Shown: positions 54,130 through 63,356, counted from the first letter of the stretch. The stretch is DNA of 64,000 nt from an uncultured Erythrobacter sp. (GCA_913055155.1 CAJXJR010000007.1:124001-188000); one strand, 5' to 3'. Program-made: numbers and translations. The notes: a model not told the origin generated them from the letters alone.

Positions 54130-54753
54130 CTAGGCCTTCGCCCGCAGCAGGTTCACCAGCCACACCAGCGTGGGGTAGACCAGCACCACCAGCCCCGTGG
54201 GGCCGTTTCCAAAGGGCACGACTTGCCAGAAGAACAGCAATGCGCCCGCCAGCGGCAGCGCGGCAAACAGGCATGCCTTGCGGCTGGCGCCAGACAGCGG
54301 ATTGACGAACAGGCTTTCGAAACGCGCGCCCGCCTCGGGCTCCTCCCCATCGGCGACCGCGCCTGGCGCCAGCATGGCGTGGTAGGCGGGCAGGTAGGCG
54401 AACATCAGCGCGACGTTCAGCGCCAGTACGCCAAGCGCCATGGTGCCCAGCATGGGTGCGCCTTCGATCAGCACCGCAACGAAAGCGCCGCACACGTTCA
54501 CCGCCGCCATGGCTGCCAGCGCGAACGGCACGGCGCGGTTCAGCAGCAGGGCAAGCCCGCCGGTCAGCTGGATGAACTTGGCCACCGCCAGCAGCCCGCT
54601 GGCATCGAGGCTGCCCATCAGCCGCAGGCTCATCGGCGCGGTCCAAGTGGCGGTGCGCACCCACGGCAGCAGGTCGGGCAGGAAATAGGCCAGCGCGGTG
54701 GGCACCATGATGATCCCCAGCGCGATACGCAGCATGTCGATGGGGCGGATCAT
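54130..54753 (-). CDS. DoxX-like membrane protein
   Basis: A 207-residue protein with four or five hydrophobic helices in the DoxX pattern (IALGIIMVPTALAYFLPDLL, IQLTGGLALLLNRAVPFALAAMAAVNV, LALNVALMFAYLPAYHAM). DoxX proteins often have roles near quinone or thiosulfate chemistry, but the family is broad. Its start overlaps the end of the upstream DoxX gene by four bases. It is the last gene of an overlapping MFS/DoxX/DoxX row. Confidence 0.85.
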   Translation of the reverse strand: MIRPIDMLRIALGIIMVPTALAYFLPDLLPWVRTATWTAPMSLRLMGSLDASGLLAVAKFIQLTGGLALLLNRAVPFALAAMAAVNVCGAFVAVLIEGAPMLGTMALGVLALNVALMFAYLPAYHAMLAPGAVADGEEPEAGARFESLFVNPLSGASRKACLFAALPLAGALLFFWQVVPFGNGPTGLVVLVYPTLVWLVNLLRAKA

Positions 54754-55205
54754 GGCTGCACCTGCGTTTGGCCGTCCTTCGAGGACGACAGGCGCGGGGG
54801 CCAGCGCGGGGAATCGTATCCTTCCCACAAGGTGCGATAGCCGTCGCGGTAGGCGTAGAGCAGGAAGACATTGCAGCCGAGCACGGCCCAGCCATAGACC
54901 GCCGACGTGCTCCACCAGCCTTGCAGCTCGGTATCCCAGTACCACACGGTAAAACTGACCGGCAGCACCATCACCAGCGCCAGCGGCACGCGAAAGCCGA
55001 ACAGGATCATCAGCCCCGCTGCCAGTTCCACCGCCTTCACCAGCGTGAACATCCCGGAATCGAGCAGCGCTGTGAACACCCCGTCGCTGAGCGGGTTGGC
55101 CCCGCCCGGCTGCGGATAGAGCCGCACGAAATGGTTGAGGCCCGCAGGCACCATCCACGCGACATAGACCAGCCGTACCCACCAGACCGCGAAACGCATG
55201 GTCAT
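54750..55205 (-). CDS. DoxX-like membrane protein
   Basis: A 151-residue four-helix membrane protein of the DoxX family (VRLVYVAWMVPAGLNHFVRL, VKAVELAAGLMILFGFRVPL, VMVLPVSFTVWYWDTELQG, YGWAVLGCNVFLLYAYRDG). It is a likely partner of the next DoxX protein. The ATG at 55205 is one of two starts six bases apart (the other at 55199); 55205 was chosen because it overlaps the MFS stop as ATGA. Confidence 0.83.
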   Translation of the reverse strand: MTMRFAVWWVRLVYVAWMVPAGLNHFVRLYPQPGGANPLSDGVFTALLDSGMFTLVKAVELAAGLMILFGFRVPLALVMVLPVSFTVWYWDTELQGWWSTSAVYGWAVLGCNVFLLYAYRDGYRTLWEGYDSPRWPPRLSSSKDGQTQVQP

Positions 55206-56428
55206 GCGATCACCTCTCCTCCCGCTTCCCGTCGTCTTAGCACGGCGGGATTGGTTTCCCGCAAGCCCAGCGCCACCAGCGCCGCCGTGCCGGCAAGGCC
55301 GATCATGATGTACATCGGCAGCTGCAGTCCGGCGGCATCGGCCAGCCAGCCGGCCACCAGCGGGGCGAAGACGCCGCCGGTCAGCTCGCCGATGCACACG
55401 ACCAGCCCCATGGCCGTGGCGGCGAGGCCGCGCGCCAGCGTTTCTCCCGGTATCACGCCCATGAACAGCGGGAACACGCCCATGCCGATCCAGCCGATAA
55501 ACAGCAGCGCGGTGAACAGCGCCAGCGGGGCGTCGAACCACAGCATCACCATCGGGCTGGTCGCCATCAGCACGGCAAAGCCGACCAGCGGCGGGCGACG
55601 ACCCACGCGGTCGGAAATCCATGTCACCAGCACGCCGCCGATCGCTGGGCACAGGCCCAGCGCGGCCATCACGCCGGACATCGTGCCCGGTTCCAGCCCG
55701 CGCGGGCCGACCAGGTAGAGCGGGTAGAAGATCGAGCCGACCACCACCCAGCCCACCAGCAGGCACGAGATCAGCGAGCACAACCAGATGTTGCGTTCCT
55801 TCAGCAGCGCCAGGCCAAGGCTGGCGTGCGGGGCATCGGGGTCACGCGTGTCGGGCGGTTCGTCGATGAAGCGCCAGATCAGCAGGGCGAGCACCAGCCC
55901 CGGAACGCCCGCCATCAGGAAGGCCACGCGCCACGACCATTCCTCTGCCAGCCACACCAGCACGACAGGGGCGATTGCCGTGCCAAGGATCGCGCCGAAC
56001 ACGTTCTGCACGATCCCGGCGTTGAGGCCGCGCCGCCGTTCGGCGCTGGCGGCGATGATGATGGCAAGGCAGATCGGCAGGAACGGCCCTTCCGCCGCGC
56101 CCATCACGACGCGCGCGGCGAACAGCTGCCAGAACCCCTGCGACAGGCCGGACAGGATCGAGCACAGCGAGAAGACCACCATGGCGACCAGCAGGAACGG
56201 CTTTCGGCGCCCCATCCGGTCGCTCAGCAGGCCGAACACCAGCGCCCCCAGCGCCCAGGTGGCCGACAGTCCGGCGCCCAGCGCGCTGACTTCGAAATTG
56301 CTGAGCCCGAGGTCCTCGATCACGAACGGCGAGACGAAGGTCAGCGCCATGCGATCGAAATAGGCAAAGCCGTAGGCCAGCCCCAGCAGCAGCACGACGC
56401 GCAGTTCGTAAGCCCGCGTGGCGGTCAT
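55202..56428 (-). CDS. Major facilitator superfamily transporter
   Basis: A 408-residue 12-helix MFS transporter. The loop 2-3 motif GLLSDRMGRRKPFLL and the repeat in the second half (WISDRVGRRPPLVGF) are clear. AYGFAYFDRMALTFVSPFVI fits helix 1 of the anion:cation symporter-like class. The substrate is unknown; organic acids are plausible for that class. GGGAGAGG precedes the ATG at 56428. It is first in a row with two DoxX genes and divergent from the glycosylase gene. Confidence 0.9.
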   Translation of the reverse strand: MTATRAYELRVVLLLGLAYGFAYFDRMALTFVSPFVIEDLGLSNFEVSALGAGLSATWALGALVFGLLSDRMGRRKPFLLVAMVVFSLCSILSGLSQGFWQLFAARVVMGAAEGPFLPICLAIIIAASAERRRGLNAGIVQNVFGAILGTAIAPVVLVWLAEEWSWRVAFLMAGVPGLVLALLIWRFIDEPPDTRDPDAPHASLGLALLKERNIWLCSLISCLLVGWVVVGSIFYPLYLVGPRGLEPGTMSGVMAALGLCPAIGGVLVTWISDRVGRRPPLVGFAVLMATSPMVMLWFDAPLALFTALLFIGWIGMGVFPLFMGVIPGETLARGLAATAMGLVVCIGELTGGVFAPLVAGWLADAAGLQLPMYIMIGLAGTAALVALGLRETNPAVLRRREAGGEVIA

Positions 56429-56518
56429 GCGATCCCCTCTCCCGATGTATCCCGCTGGGCAGCCTATGCCCGAAAGCACGGGCTGGCAAATGGCAAACGA
56501 GGGTGGCAGGCAGGTGCC

Positions 56519-57232
56519 ATGCAGCTGCCCCTCGGCCCCGATCCGCGAACCGATGTGCTGGCGCGCATCCACGCCGCGCTGATCGCAGCCTTCGGGCGTA
56601 TCGTACGGCCTGCCGACAAGCGCCGCGACCCGGTGTGGACGCTGGTGCAGGGTGTGATCGGGGCGCAGACCAAGACGGCCATTTCCAACGCATCCACCGA
56701 TGCCCTGCTGGCGCGCTACGGATCATGGGAAGCGGTGGCGCGCGCCGGGGCAAGCGAACTCGAAGCCATGCTGGCGAACCAGACCTTCCCCTCGGTCGCG
56801 GCAGAGCGGCTGAAGGCCTGCCTGCTGGCCATCGTGGAGGAGCGCGGCGCGGTGGACCTGCGCCACCTGTCCAACCTTCCCGACGACATGGCCATGGCCT
56901 GGCTGGAAGCGCTGCCAGGCGTAGGGCGCAAGAACGCCGCCGGGGTGCTGAACGCCAGCACCCTTGGCCGCCGCCAGCTGGTGATCGACGGCCACCATCG
57001 CCGGGTAATGCAGCGGGCCGGGCTGGTGCCGCCCCGCGCCGATACCGCCCGCGCGCACGATGAACTGATGCCGTTGCTGCCGGGCGACTGGAGCGCGGCG
57101 GATATCGACGAGCATCACCTGCTGGTGAAGCGGCTGGGGCAAAGGCTGTGCCGCCAATCGCGCATGCATTGCGACGCATGCCCGATCCGCGCCGATTGCC
57201 GCACGGCAACCGGCACGGCAACTGGCGGTTAG
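56519..57232 (+). CDS. Endonuclease III-like DNA glycosylase
   Basis: A 237-residue HhH-GPD base-excision glycosylase. The helix-hairpin-helix and catalytic lysine lie in [16 protein letters not shown], and the catalytic Asp lies in [12 protein letters not shown]. The C-terminal 4Fe-4S cluster has four cysteines spaced C-x6-C-x2-C-x5-C ([17 protein letters not shown]). It probably removes oxidised pyrimidines and nicks DNA. The N-terminal about 25 residues are longer than E. coli Nth, and it may be a second, divergent Nth-type enzyme rather than the main one. The stop shares TTAG (57229-57232) with the convergent carbonic anhydrase. Confidence 0.88.
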   Translation: MQLPLGPDPRTDVLARIHAALIAAFGRIVRPADKRRDPVWTLVQGVIGAQTKTAISNASTDALLARYGSWEAVARAGASELEAMLANQTFPSVAAERLKACLLAIVEERGAVDLRHLSNLPDDMAMAWLEALPGVGRKNAAGVLNASTLGRRQLVIDGHHRRVMQRAGLVPPRADTARAHDELMPLLPGDWSAADIDEHHLLVKRLGQRLCRQSRMHCDACPIRADCRTATGTATGG

Positions 57233-57783
57233 GTCACTTCCTGCAGCTTGCCGCTCTTGCAATCGTAGATGAAGCCGCGCACCGGCAGGTCGTCCGGCAC
57301 CATCGGGCTGGCCTTCACCCGCGCCACGTCGTCGCGCACGCTCTGGGCAAGGTCGGTGAAGGTCAGCCAGGCCACCTGGTCGCCCTCGGTCGTGCCGGGG
57401 CCGGTGCCGGTGTCGCGCCAGCCGTTCTCGTCGATGGTGGCGGTATCCAGGCTCTGTCGCAGCAGTCCGCGCATGATCTCGTCGGTGAAGGTTTCCATCC
57501 CGCAATCGGTGTGGTGGACGATGAAGAATTCCTGCGTGCCCAGCAGCTTGTGGCTGATGACCAGCGAACGGATCGCATCGTCGCTGGCGCGCCCACCGGC
57601 GTTGCGGATGACATGGGCATCGCCTTCGGCCAGCCCGGCGAACTTGGCCGGATCAAGCCGCGCATCCATGCAGGTAAGCACGGCAAAGCCGCGTGCGGGC
57701 GGCATGGCGAGGTTGCCCTTGTCGCCGAAATCGGCGGCATAGGCGGCGTTGGCTTGCAGGATCTTGTCGAGATTGTCGCTCAT
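57229..57783 (-). CDS. Beta-class carbonic anhydrase
   Basis: A 184-residue zinc enzyme interconverting CO2 and bicarbonate. The zinc ligands are the Cys in [10 protein letters not shown] and the His and Cys in IVHHTDCGM; the Asp-Arg dyad follows the first Cys. This is the compact beta/clade-D-like form of about 160-190 residues. The ATG at 57783 was chosen where the protein begins [10 protein letters not shown]; an in-frame ATG further upstream is less well placed. Probably cytoplasmic, as no signal is seen. Confidence 0.9.
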   Translation of the reverse strand: MSDNLDKILQANAAYAADFGDKGNLAMPPARGFAVLTCMDARLDPAKFAGLAEGDAHVIRNAGGRASDDAIRSLVISHKLLGTQEFFIVHHTDCGMETFTDEIMRGLLRQSLDTATIDENGWRDTGTGPGTTEGDQVAWLTFTDLAQSVRDDVARVKASPMVPDDLPVRGFIYDCKSGKLQEVT

Positions 57784-57854
57784 GGGGCTCTCCGCTTGTT
57801 TTTCGCGCAAAGCTTACCGCCGTGGGCATCGGCGCGCCACAAAGGCTTTCTATC

Positions 57855-58409
57855 CTACCATGCAAATCCGGCTTCCACCGCACGCCGTTCCGCGGGCGTG
57901 GAGCGGCGGCCCAGCACGTCGTTGCGGTGAGGATAGCGCCCGAACCGCGCGATCATGCGGGCGTGGGAACGGGCGAAGGACAGGTTCGCCCCGCCGTTCA
58001 GCTGCGCGAAGACCCGCAGGCCCAGGCGATGATCGGCGATGTCCTCGCTGTGCATCAGCGGCATGACCAGGAACTGGCGCTGCTCTCGCTCCAGCCGGGG
58101 CAGGTAGCCGCGCTGCAAGGCACCGTGGGTAATCGCGCGCGCCAGCGGATCGGTGGCAAAGGCCCTTGGCGTGCCGCGATGCACGTTGCGCGGCACCTGG
58201 TCGAACAGCAGCACGGCGGCGAGCGCCGTCTGCGGATCGGAGAGGAAGCTGCGCGCCGGGCAAAAGGAAAGCGCCTCCAGCTCTCGCCGGAAGCGCTTGT
58301 CCATCGTTGCGTCGACCTTGTCCGAGCCGCCCCACCAGTCACGCGGGGTCAGTTCGTGAAACCAGAAGTGCAGCAGTTCGGCGGCCCATGGCCGGTTGGC
58401 CACGGGCAT
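57855..58409 (-). CDS. DUF924 family protein
   Basis: A 184-residue soluble helical protein of the DUF924 family. LHFWFHELTPRDWWGGSDKVD near the start, FLSDPQTALAAVLLFDQVPRNVHRG and FGRYPHRNDVLGRRSTPAE near the end are conserved family segments. The family fold resembles tetratricopeptide-like helical bundles, and function is unknown. It starts seven bases after the stop of the upstream secreted-protein gene, so the two are probably co-transcribed. Confidence 0.92.
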   Translation of the reverse strand: MPVANRPWAAELLHFWFHELTPRDWWGGSDKVDATMDKRFRRELEALSFCPARSFLSDPQTALAAVLLFDQVPRNVHRGTPRAFATDPLARAITHGALQRGYLPRLEREQRQFLVMPLMHSEDIADHRLGLRVFAQLNGGANLSFARSHARMIARFGRYPHRNDVLGRRSTPAERRAVEAGFAW

Positions 58410-58416
58410 GCGCCGG

Positions 58417-58833
58417 TCAGTCTTCAGCCGATTCGTTCAGGGTGTAGGGCACCCAGTCGTCGAGCGTCAGCGCGCCGCTGAACATGCCCGAGCTGCGATC
58501 GATCGTGCGCATCACGTCGTTGGTGCACAGGCGCGAACCGTAGCGTTCGATCACCGGCACGTCCCAGCGGTCGAGACTGCGCGGATTGCGCGCACGGGCC
58601 ACCCAGATGGTGTCGCCGCGTTCGTAGACGAGGCCGACGTACTCCTCCACCCGCAGGCGGTTGGGCTGGAAGGTGTTGATGCAGTTGGTGGGTTCACCCG
58701 CCGTGCGCCCTTCGACCAGTTCCTGGAACGCCTGCTCGGCGCGTTCCTCGCGAGTCTGGTCCTGCGCGGCAAGCGGTGCGGCGCTGACAGCAAGGGCCAG
58801 CGAGGCGGCAGTAATGGAAAGTGCTTTCAGCAT
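58417..58833 (-). CDS. Secreted protein of unknown function
   Basis: A 138-residue exported protein with signal peptide MLKALSITAASLALAVSAAPLAAQ. The mature part has two cysteines (TNCINTFQPN, SRLCTNDV) likely to pair, and a compact domain with VYERGDTIWVARARNPRSL. From memory, comparable small secreted proteins are common in Sphingomonadales, but I cannot name the family. AGGAGACG precedes the ATG. It is the first gene in a pair with DUF924. Confidence 0.78.
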   Translation of the reverse strand: MLKALSITAASLALAVSAAPLAAQDQTREERAEQAFQELVEGRTAGEPTNCINTFQPNRLRVEEYVGLVYERGDTIWVARARNPRSLDRWDVPVIERYGSRLCTNDVMRTIDRSSGMFSGALTLDDWVPYTLNESAED

Positions 58834-58938
58834 GATTCGTCTCCTATCTGGTGGCGCAATATTACAAGCGCCATGAACCAACGCTGACATGCCCGTTTTG
58901 CGCGCGGCAAGCCTGCCCGCACAAACCCGCAGTACCGG

Positions 58939-59181
58939 TCAGGCAGCGGCACCCGTGACGGACGCGTCGGGCACGTTGCCGTCGTCTGCCGGGCCACCCT
59001 GCAGCACAAAGCGCCGGTCGCAATAGCCGCAATCGACATAGCCCTTCTCGTCGATCTCCATCCACACGCGCGGATGGCCGAGGCTGGCAGGCTTGTAGTT
59101 CTTGCCGCCGCGAATGTCGCCGGCGCCGTCGCACCACACGCGCGGGGTGTCGACGATTGTGGTTTCGGGTGCGTGATCCAT
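58939..59181 (-). CDS. zf-CHCC zinc-finger protein (NDUFS6-like)
   Basis: An 80-residue protein with a zf-CHCC domain like that of mitochondrial complex I subunit NDUFS6. Zinc ligands are the Cys in RVWCDGAG, the His in LGHPRVWMEI and the two Cys in YVDCGYCDRRFVL. In alphaproteobacteria this small protein is a complex I accessory subunit or assembly factor. The ATG at 59181 was chosen because upstream in-frame codons overlap the divergent ABC gene and look non-coding. The ATPase gene starts 55 bases away on the other strand. Confidence 0.9.
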   Translation of the reverse strand: MDHAPETTIVDTPRVWCDGAGDIRGGKNYKPASLGHPRVWMEIDEKGYVDCGYCDRRFVLQGGPADDGNVPDASVTGAAA

Positions 59182-59236
59182 GGCTTGTTCCTCTATCGCT
59201 TTACGCAGCGGTGGAAAAGCCCCTAAGAGCGCCGCC

Positions 59237-60169
59237 ATGGCCGAAGCAGCAATCGAAATCCGCGATCTGGTGAAAGAATACGCGGGCAGCAAGAATTCCG
59301 ACCCCAAGCTGGCGCTGAAGGGCGTGAGCTTCGACGTGCCGCAAGGCAGCGTGTTCGGCTTGCTGGGTCCCAACGGCGCGGGCAAGTCCACGCTGATCAA
59401 CATCATGGCCGGCCTGGTCAACAAGACCGGCGGGCAGGTGAAGATCTGGGGTCACGACATCGACAACGACCACCGCAATGCCAAGCTCAACATCGGCATC
59501 GTGCCGCAGGAAATCGTGTTCGACCCATTCTTCACCCCGTTCGAGGTGCTGGAGAACCAGGGCGGCTTCTATGGCATTCCCAAGGCGCTGCGACGGTCGG
59601 AGGAACTGCTGAAGGCGGTGCACCTGGAAGACAAGCGCAACGCCTATGCCCGCACCCTGTCGGGCGGGATGAAGCGGCGGCTGCTGATCGCCAAGGCGAT
59701 GGTCCATTCGCCGCCGATCCTGGTGCTGGACGAGCCGACCGCCGGCGTGGACGTGGAACTGCGCAAGCAGCTGTGGGAACTGGTCAGCGAACTGAACGCC
59801 GAAGGCGTGACCGTGGTGCTGACCACGCACTACCTCGAAGAGGCGGAGGAGCTGTGCGAGCAGATCGCCATCATCAACCACGGCGAACTGATCGCCAACA
59901 AGCCCACGCGCGAGCTGGTGGGAATGATGGGCGAGAAGATCGTATCGGTGACGGTGGACAGGGACGTTGACGAGCTGCCCGTCGATCCGCGCTTCCACAA
60001 GTGCGAGGCAGCGGGCGAGCGGGTGATCGAGATCACCTTCGACAAGTCCGAGATGACCGCCGGCCAGGTACTGGCGAAGGTTCAGGAACAGGGTTTTGCC
60101 ATCGAGGACGTCTCGACCCGCGAAGCGGACCTGGAAGACGTTTTCGTACAGCTGACCGGCAGCGCCTGA
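59237..60169 (+). CDS. ABC transporter ATP-binding protein
   Basis: A 310-residue ABC ATPase of the DrrA/CcmA-like drug or lipid exporter class. Walker A is GPNGAGKSTLINIMAG, the signature is TLSGGMKRRLLIAKAM, Walker B is ILVLDEPTAGVDVE and the H-loop is LTTHYLEEAEELCE. A C-terminal about 80 residues after the ATPase core (ELPVDPRFHK..., DVSTREADLEDVFVQLTG) is the usual DUF4162-type extension. No permease gene adjoins, so the membrane partner lies elsewhere. ATG 59237 was chosen for fit to the family N-terminus (MAEAAIEIRDLVKEY). Confidence 0.93.
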   Translation: MAEAAIEIRDLVKEYAGSKNSDPKLALKGVSFDVPQGSVFGLLGPNGAGKSTLINIMAGLVNKTGGQVKIWGHDIDNDHRNAKLNIGIVPQEIVFDPFFTPFEVLENQGGFYGIPKALRRSEELLKAVHLEDKRNAYARTLSGGMKRRLLIAKAMVHSPPILVLDEPTAGVDVELRKQLWELVSELNAEGVTVVLTTHYLEEAEELCEQIAIINHGELIANKPTRELVGMMGEKIVSVTVDRDVDELPVDPRFHKCEAAGERVIEITFDKSEMTAGQVLAKVQEQGFAIEDVSTREADLEDVFVQLTGSA

Positions 60170-60200
60170 GGGCGCTGTCGGCGCACCCTATCCGCGGGCC

Positions 60201-60413
60201 TTACGGATGCGAGCGGCTGCGGCGCCGGTCGCGGCGCCACTGCCCCTTGCGCAGGCGGAAGATCGGCGCATCGCAGTGCTCGCAGCGGCTCAGGTAGGTA
60301 TCGCCATTCCAGTCGGCACGGCGCCCCGCAGGCTCGTGCCGGTTGAACAGGCAGGGCAGGCGCAGGCGGCCAAACGCATGGACAAACAGTTTCGTGGCGG
60401 CAGATACGCTCAT
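60201..60413 (-). CDS. Small Cys/His mini-protein (paralogue 2)
   Basis: A 70-residue basic protein. The core CLFNRHEPAGRRADWNGDTY is followed by LSRCEHCDAPIFRLRKGQWR. The pattern C-x3-x-H then C-x2-C gives four potential zinc ligands, like a small zinc ribbon. It matches the neighbouring 56-residue protein over about 45 residues. The N-terminal extension is hydrophobic in part (ATKLFVHAFGRLRLP). The ends are separated by about 80 bases and both are on the minus strand. No family known to me. Confidence 0.6.
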   Translation of the reverse strand: MSVSAATKLFVHAFGRLRLPCLFNRHEPAGRRADWNGDTYLSRCEHCDAPIFRLRKGQWRRDRRRSRSHP

Positions 60414-60496
60414 GCCGCAGGTTATGTGCCTGCAAGGTAAAGCGTTGGTTAACGCCGGGTATCCGGGGACCTGGGTAACAATACCGATACGCGCTA

Positions 60497-60667
60497 TCAG
60501 CCGGCATCCCCGGCATCTGCGGTATCCTTGCGCCACCGCCCCTTGCCCGCGCGCCGGATCGGGCTGCGACAGCGCGCGCAGCGGCTGACGAAGGAATGAC
60601 CGTCCCAGTCGGCGCGACGACCGGGCGGCGTGTGCCGGTTGAACAGGCAGAAAAGCAGTTTGACCAT
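60497..60667 (-). CDS. Small Cys/His mini-protein (paralogue 1)
   Basis: A 56-residue basic protein, MVKLLFCLFNRHTPPGRRAD followed by WDGHSFVSRCARCRSPIRR and KGRWRKD. It shares with the next protein the frame CLFNRH.P.GRRADW.G....SRC..C..PI.R..KG.WR. The C-x-x-C and upstream Cys/His suggest one zinc site. GGAGAG lies seven bases before the ATG at 60667. The tandem copies at near-identical size and order suggest duplication. They are divergent from nadB. Confidence 0.62.
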   Translation of the reverse strand: MVKLLFCLFNRHTPPGRRADWDGHSFVSRCARCRSPIRRAGKGRWRKDTADAGDAG

Positions 60668-60871
60668 GACAGTACTCTCCATGCGGGAGTGCGGCGGCGG
60701 GGTCGTGCATGACAATTGCGAAGCCGCGATCGGTTCGCGACTCACGGTGATGGTGCACTGCAACAAGAATAGGTGTTTCCACGTAAATGCTGTCCCGCGC
60801 AAGGGCATTGCCATGCTTTTGGTATTGCGGCGGCTTGCGGCTATGGCGGCAAGCGGGCAAGGGATGCGGCG

Positions 60872-62464
60872 ATGAATGCAGCGACAACCGATTACGATGT
60901 GCTGGTCATCGGCTCCGGCGCGGCCGGGCTGACCGCGGCGCTGACGCTGGCGACCACACGGCGGGTGCTGGTGCTGGCCAAGGGCAAGCTGACCAGCGGA
61001 TCCACCGCCTGGGCGCAGGGCGGGATCGCCGCCGTGCTGGATGCGGGCGACACCTTCGAGGACCATATCCGCGATACCATGGTGGCCGGCGCCGGCCTGA
61101 ACGACCGCGAAACGGTGGAATTCGTGATCGAGGGTGCGCCTGCCGCGATCGACCGGCTGTGCGAACTGGGCGTGCCGTTCAACCGCGACGGGGGCGACCT
61201 GCACCTCACCCGCGAGGGTGGCCATTCGCACCGCCGCATCGTGCACGTTCACGATGCCACCGGCTGGGCGGTGCAGGCGGCGCTGCTGAAGGCGGCCGAG
61301 GAAAATCCCAACATCACCCTGCTGCCGCACCACAGCTGCATCGACCTGATCACCGGGCGGCACGAAGTGAAGTATTCGGGCAGCGGCCGGGTGTGGGGCG
61401 CCTATGCGCTGGATACCACCAGCGGCCAGGTGGAAGCCTTTACCGCCCGCGCCACGGTGATGGCGGCCGGCGGGGCAGGGCGCGTCTACCAGTTCTCCAC
61501 CGCGCCGCGCGGGGCCACGGGCGACGGCATCGCCATGGCCTGGCGGGCAGGGGCGCGTGTCTCCAACATGGAGATGATGCAGTTCCACCCCACCTGCCTG
61601 TATAACCTCGTGGTCAAGAACTTCCTGATTACAGAGGCGGTTCGCGGTGAAGGCGGGCGGCTCCTCCACCCCGAAACCGGCCACCGCTTCATGGTCGACT
61701 ATGATCCGGAACGCATGGAACTGGCCCCGCGCGACGTGGTGGCGCGCGCCATCGACGACCAGATCAAGCGCTATGGCCTCGACTATGTCCACCTCGACAT
61801 CAGCCACCAGCCGCCCGAATTCGTGAAGGAACACTTCCCCACGATCTACGACAAGCTGCTGGGGCTAGGCATCGACATGACGACAGAGCCGATCCCGGTG
61901 GTGCCCGCGCAGCACTATACCTGCGGCGGGGTGGTGATCGACCTTGCCGGGCGCACCGACCTGCCGGGCCTGTGGGCAGCGGGCGAATGCACCGAAAGCG
62001 GGCTGCACGGCGCCAATCGCCTGGCTTCCAACTCGCTGCTGGAATGCTTTGTCTTCGGCGATGCGGCGGCGCGCGATATCCTGGCCGCATGGGACGGGCT
62101 CGACACCCCGCCCGCGATCCGTCCGTGGGACGAAAGCCGGGTGACCGATTCCGACGAGGAAGTGGTCATCAAGCAGAACTGGACCGAGATCCGGCGGATG
62201 ATGTGGAACTATGTCGGCATCGTGCGCACGACCAAGCGGCTGGAGCGCGCCAAGCACCGCATCGACCTGCTCGCCAGCGAGATCGACGACTATTACGGCC
62301 ACTTCCGCGTAACTACCGACCTGATCGAACTCAGGAACCTGCACCAGTGTGCGGACCTGATCGTGCAAAGCGCGCTGCGGCGCCACGAAAGCCGCGGGCT
62401 GCACTACACGCTGGACTATCCGGAAACCGACGACGAGGTGAAGGACACCGTGCTGGTGCCTTGA
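60872..62464 (+). CDS. nadB: L-aspartate oxidase
   Basis: A 530-residue FAD flavoprotein that oxidises aspartate to iminoaspartate, the first step of de novo NAD synthesis. The FAD-binding Rossmann motif is VLVIGSGAAGLTAALTLA at the N-terminus. The family signatures include GSTAWAQGGIAAVLD, FHPTCLYN, and HYTCGGVVIDLAGRTDLPGLWAAGECTESGLHGANRLASNSLLECFVFG (spread over several motifs). Length is normal. Partner nadA and nadC genes are not in the window. The ATG at 60872 was chosen where the Rossmann fold begins. Confidence 0.95.
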   Translation: MNAATTDYDVLVIGSGAAGLTAALTLATTRRVLVLAKGKLTSGSTAWAQGGIAAVLDAGDTFEDHIRDTMVAGAGLNDRETVEFVIEGAPAAIDRLCELGVPFNRDGGDLHLTREGGHSHRRIVHVHDATGWAVQAALLKAAEENPNITLLPHHSCIDLITGRHEVKYSGSGRVWGAYALDTTSGQVEAFTARATVMAAGGAGRVYQFSTAPRGATGDGIAMAWRAGARVSNMEMMQFHPTCLYNLVVKNFLITEAVRGEGGRLLHPETGHRFMVDYDPERMELAPRDVVARAIDDQIKRYGLDYVHLDISHQPPEFVKEHFPTIYDKLLGLGIDMTTEPIPVVPAQHYTCGGVVIDLAGRTDLPGLWAAGECTESGLHGANRLASNSLLECFVFGDAAARDILAAWDGLDTPPAIRPWDESRVTDSDEEVVIKQNWTEIRRMMWNYVGIVRTTKRLERAKHRIDLLASEIDDYYGHFRVTTDLIELRNLHQCADLIVQSALRRHESRGLHYTLDYPETDDEVKDTVLVP

Positions 62465-62500
62465 CGGCACAAGCATCAAAATTCATTCTGAGGGTCCAAG

Positions 62501-63343
62501 ATGGGGACTAGCCTGGGAGTCAGGAGAATGAATAGACCCATCATAGCGGCCACCGACTTTTCCGCCCGTGCCGACCGCGCGGTAGATCGCGCGATCATGC
62601 TGGGGAAGGAATTGGGGCGCGACGTTGTATTGCTCCACGCCATCGAATTTGCGCCCGCTCGCAAGATGGATACCAACGCCCTCGATAAACGCATGCGTGC
62701 CGTTCTGCCCGAGACCGACGTGCCGGTTGAATTCGCCTATCCCGAAGGATCGGTTCCGGCAGCGATAGCCGGCTATGCCGAGGGCAACGATGCGGCGATG
62801 ATCGTGCTGGGGGTGGCGCGCTACAATTCGGTCGGCGACTTCTTCCTCGGCACGGCTGTCGACCGCGTGATTCGCGGCACCAGCAAGCCGGTGGTGGTGG
62901 TGAAGAACCGTCCGCACCATGCCTATCGCAAGGTCCTGGTAGCCTGCGATTTCTCGCAACCTTCGCGCGAAGCAATCGGATGGGCGGCTGCGACGTTTCC
63001 GGAGGCGGAACTCCATCTTGTCCATGCCTATTCCGTCCCGTTCGAGGCTTGGAACAAGGCCGAATATGTCGCCGAAGAGATCGAGGCCGAGGCTGCGCAG
63101 CGCCTTGCTGCGCTGGCTGAAGGCCTGCCCGAAGCGATCGGGGCACAGGCGAAAACGCATGTGGTCCGTGGGAACTTGTGCTCTGCCGTCAACCAGATCC
63201 CTGACGACGAAGGCATCGACCTGGTAACCGTGGGTTCGCAGGGTGACAGCGGCTTCCGCCATGCAACGATTGGCAGTCAGGCGAGTGCGCTGCTGGAGAA
63301 TGCGAGAGCGGATACTGTATTGATCGGTCCGCGCGTCGCCTGA
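62501..63343 (+). CDS. Tandem universal stress protein
   Basis: A 280-residue cytoplasmic protein made of two universal stress protein domains (about residues 10-145 and 150-280). The second domain ends with GSQGDSGFRHATIGS, a good match to the ATP-binding G-x2-G-x9-G-S/T pattern; the first has a more degenerate version (GVARYNSVGDFFLGTA). This suggests that only the second half binds nucleotide. The start at 62501 has GAGGG six bases upstream; an internal ATG at 62528 has AGGAG almost touching it and is less likely. Confidence 0.9.
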   Translation: MGTSLGVRRMNRPIIAATDFSARADRAVDRAIMLGKELGRDVVLLHAIEFAPARKMDTNALDKRMRAVLPETDVPVEFAYPEGSVPAAIAGYAEGNDAAMIVLGVARYNSVGDFFLGTAVDRVIRGTSKPVVVVKNRPHHAYRKVLVACDFSQPSREAIGWAAATFPEAELHLVHAYSVPFEAWNKAEYVAEEIEAEAAQRLAALAEGLPEAIGAQAKTHVVRGNLCSAVNQIPDDEGIDLVTVGSQGDSGFRHATIGSQASALLENARADTVLIGPRVA

Positions 63344-63356
63344 CGGGCTTGAAGGC

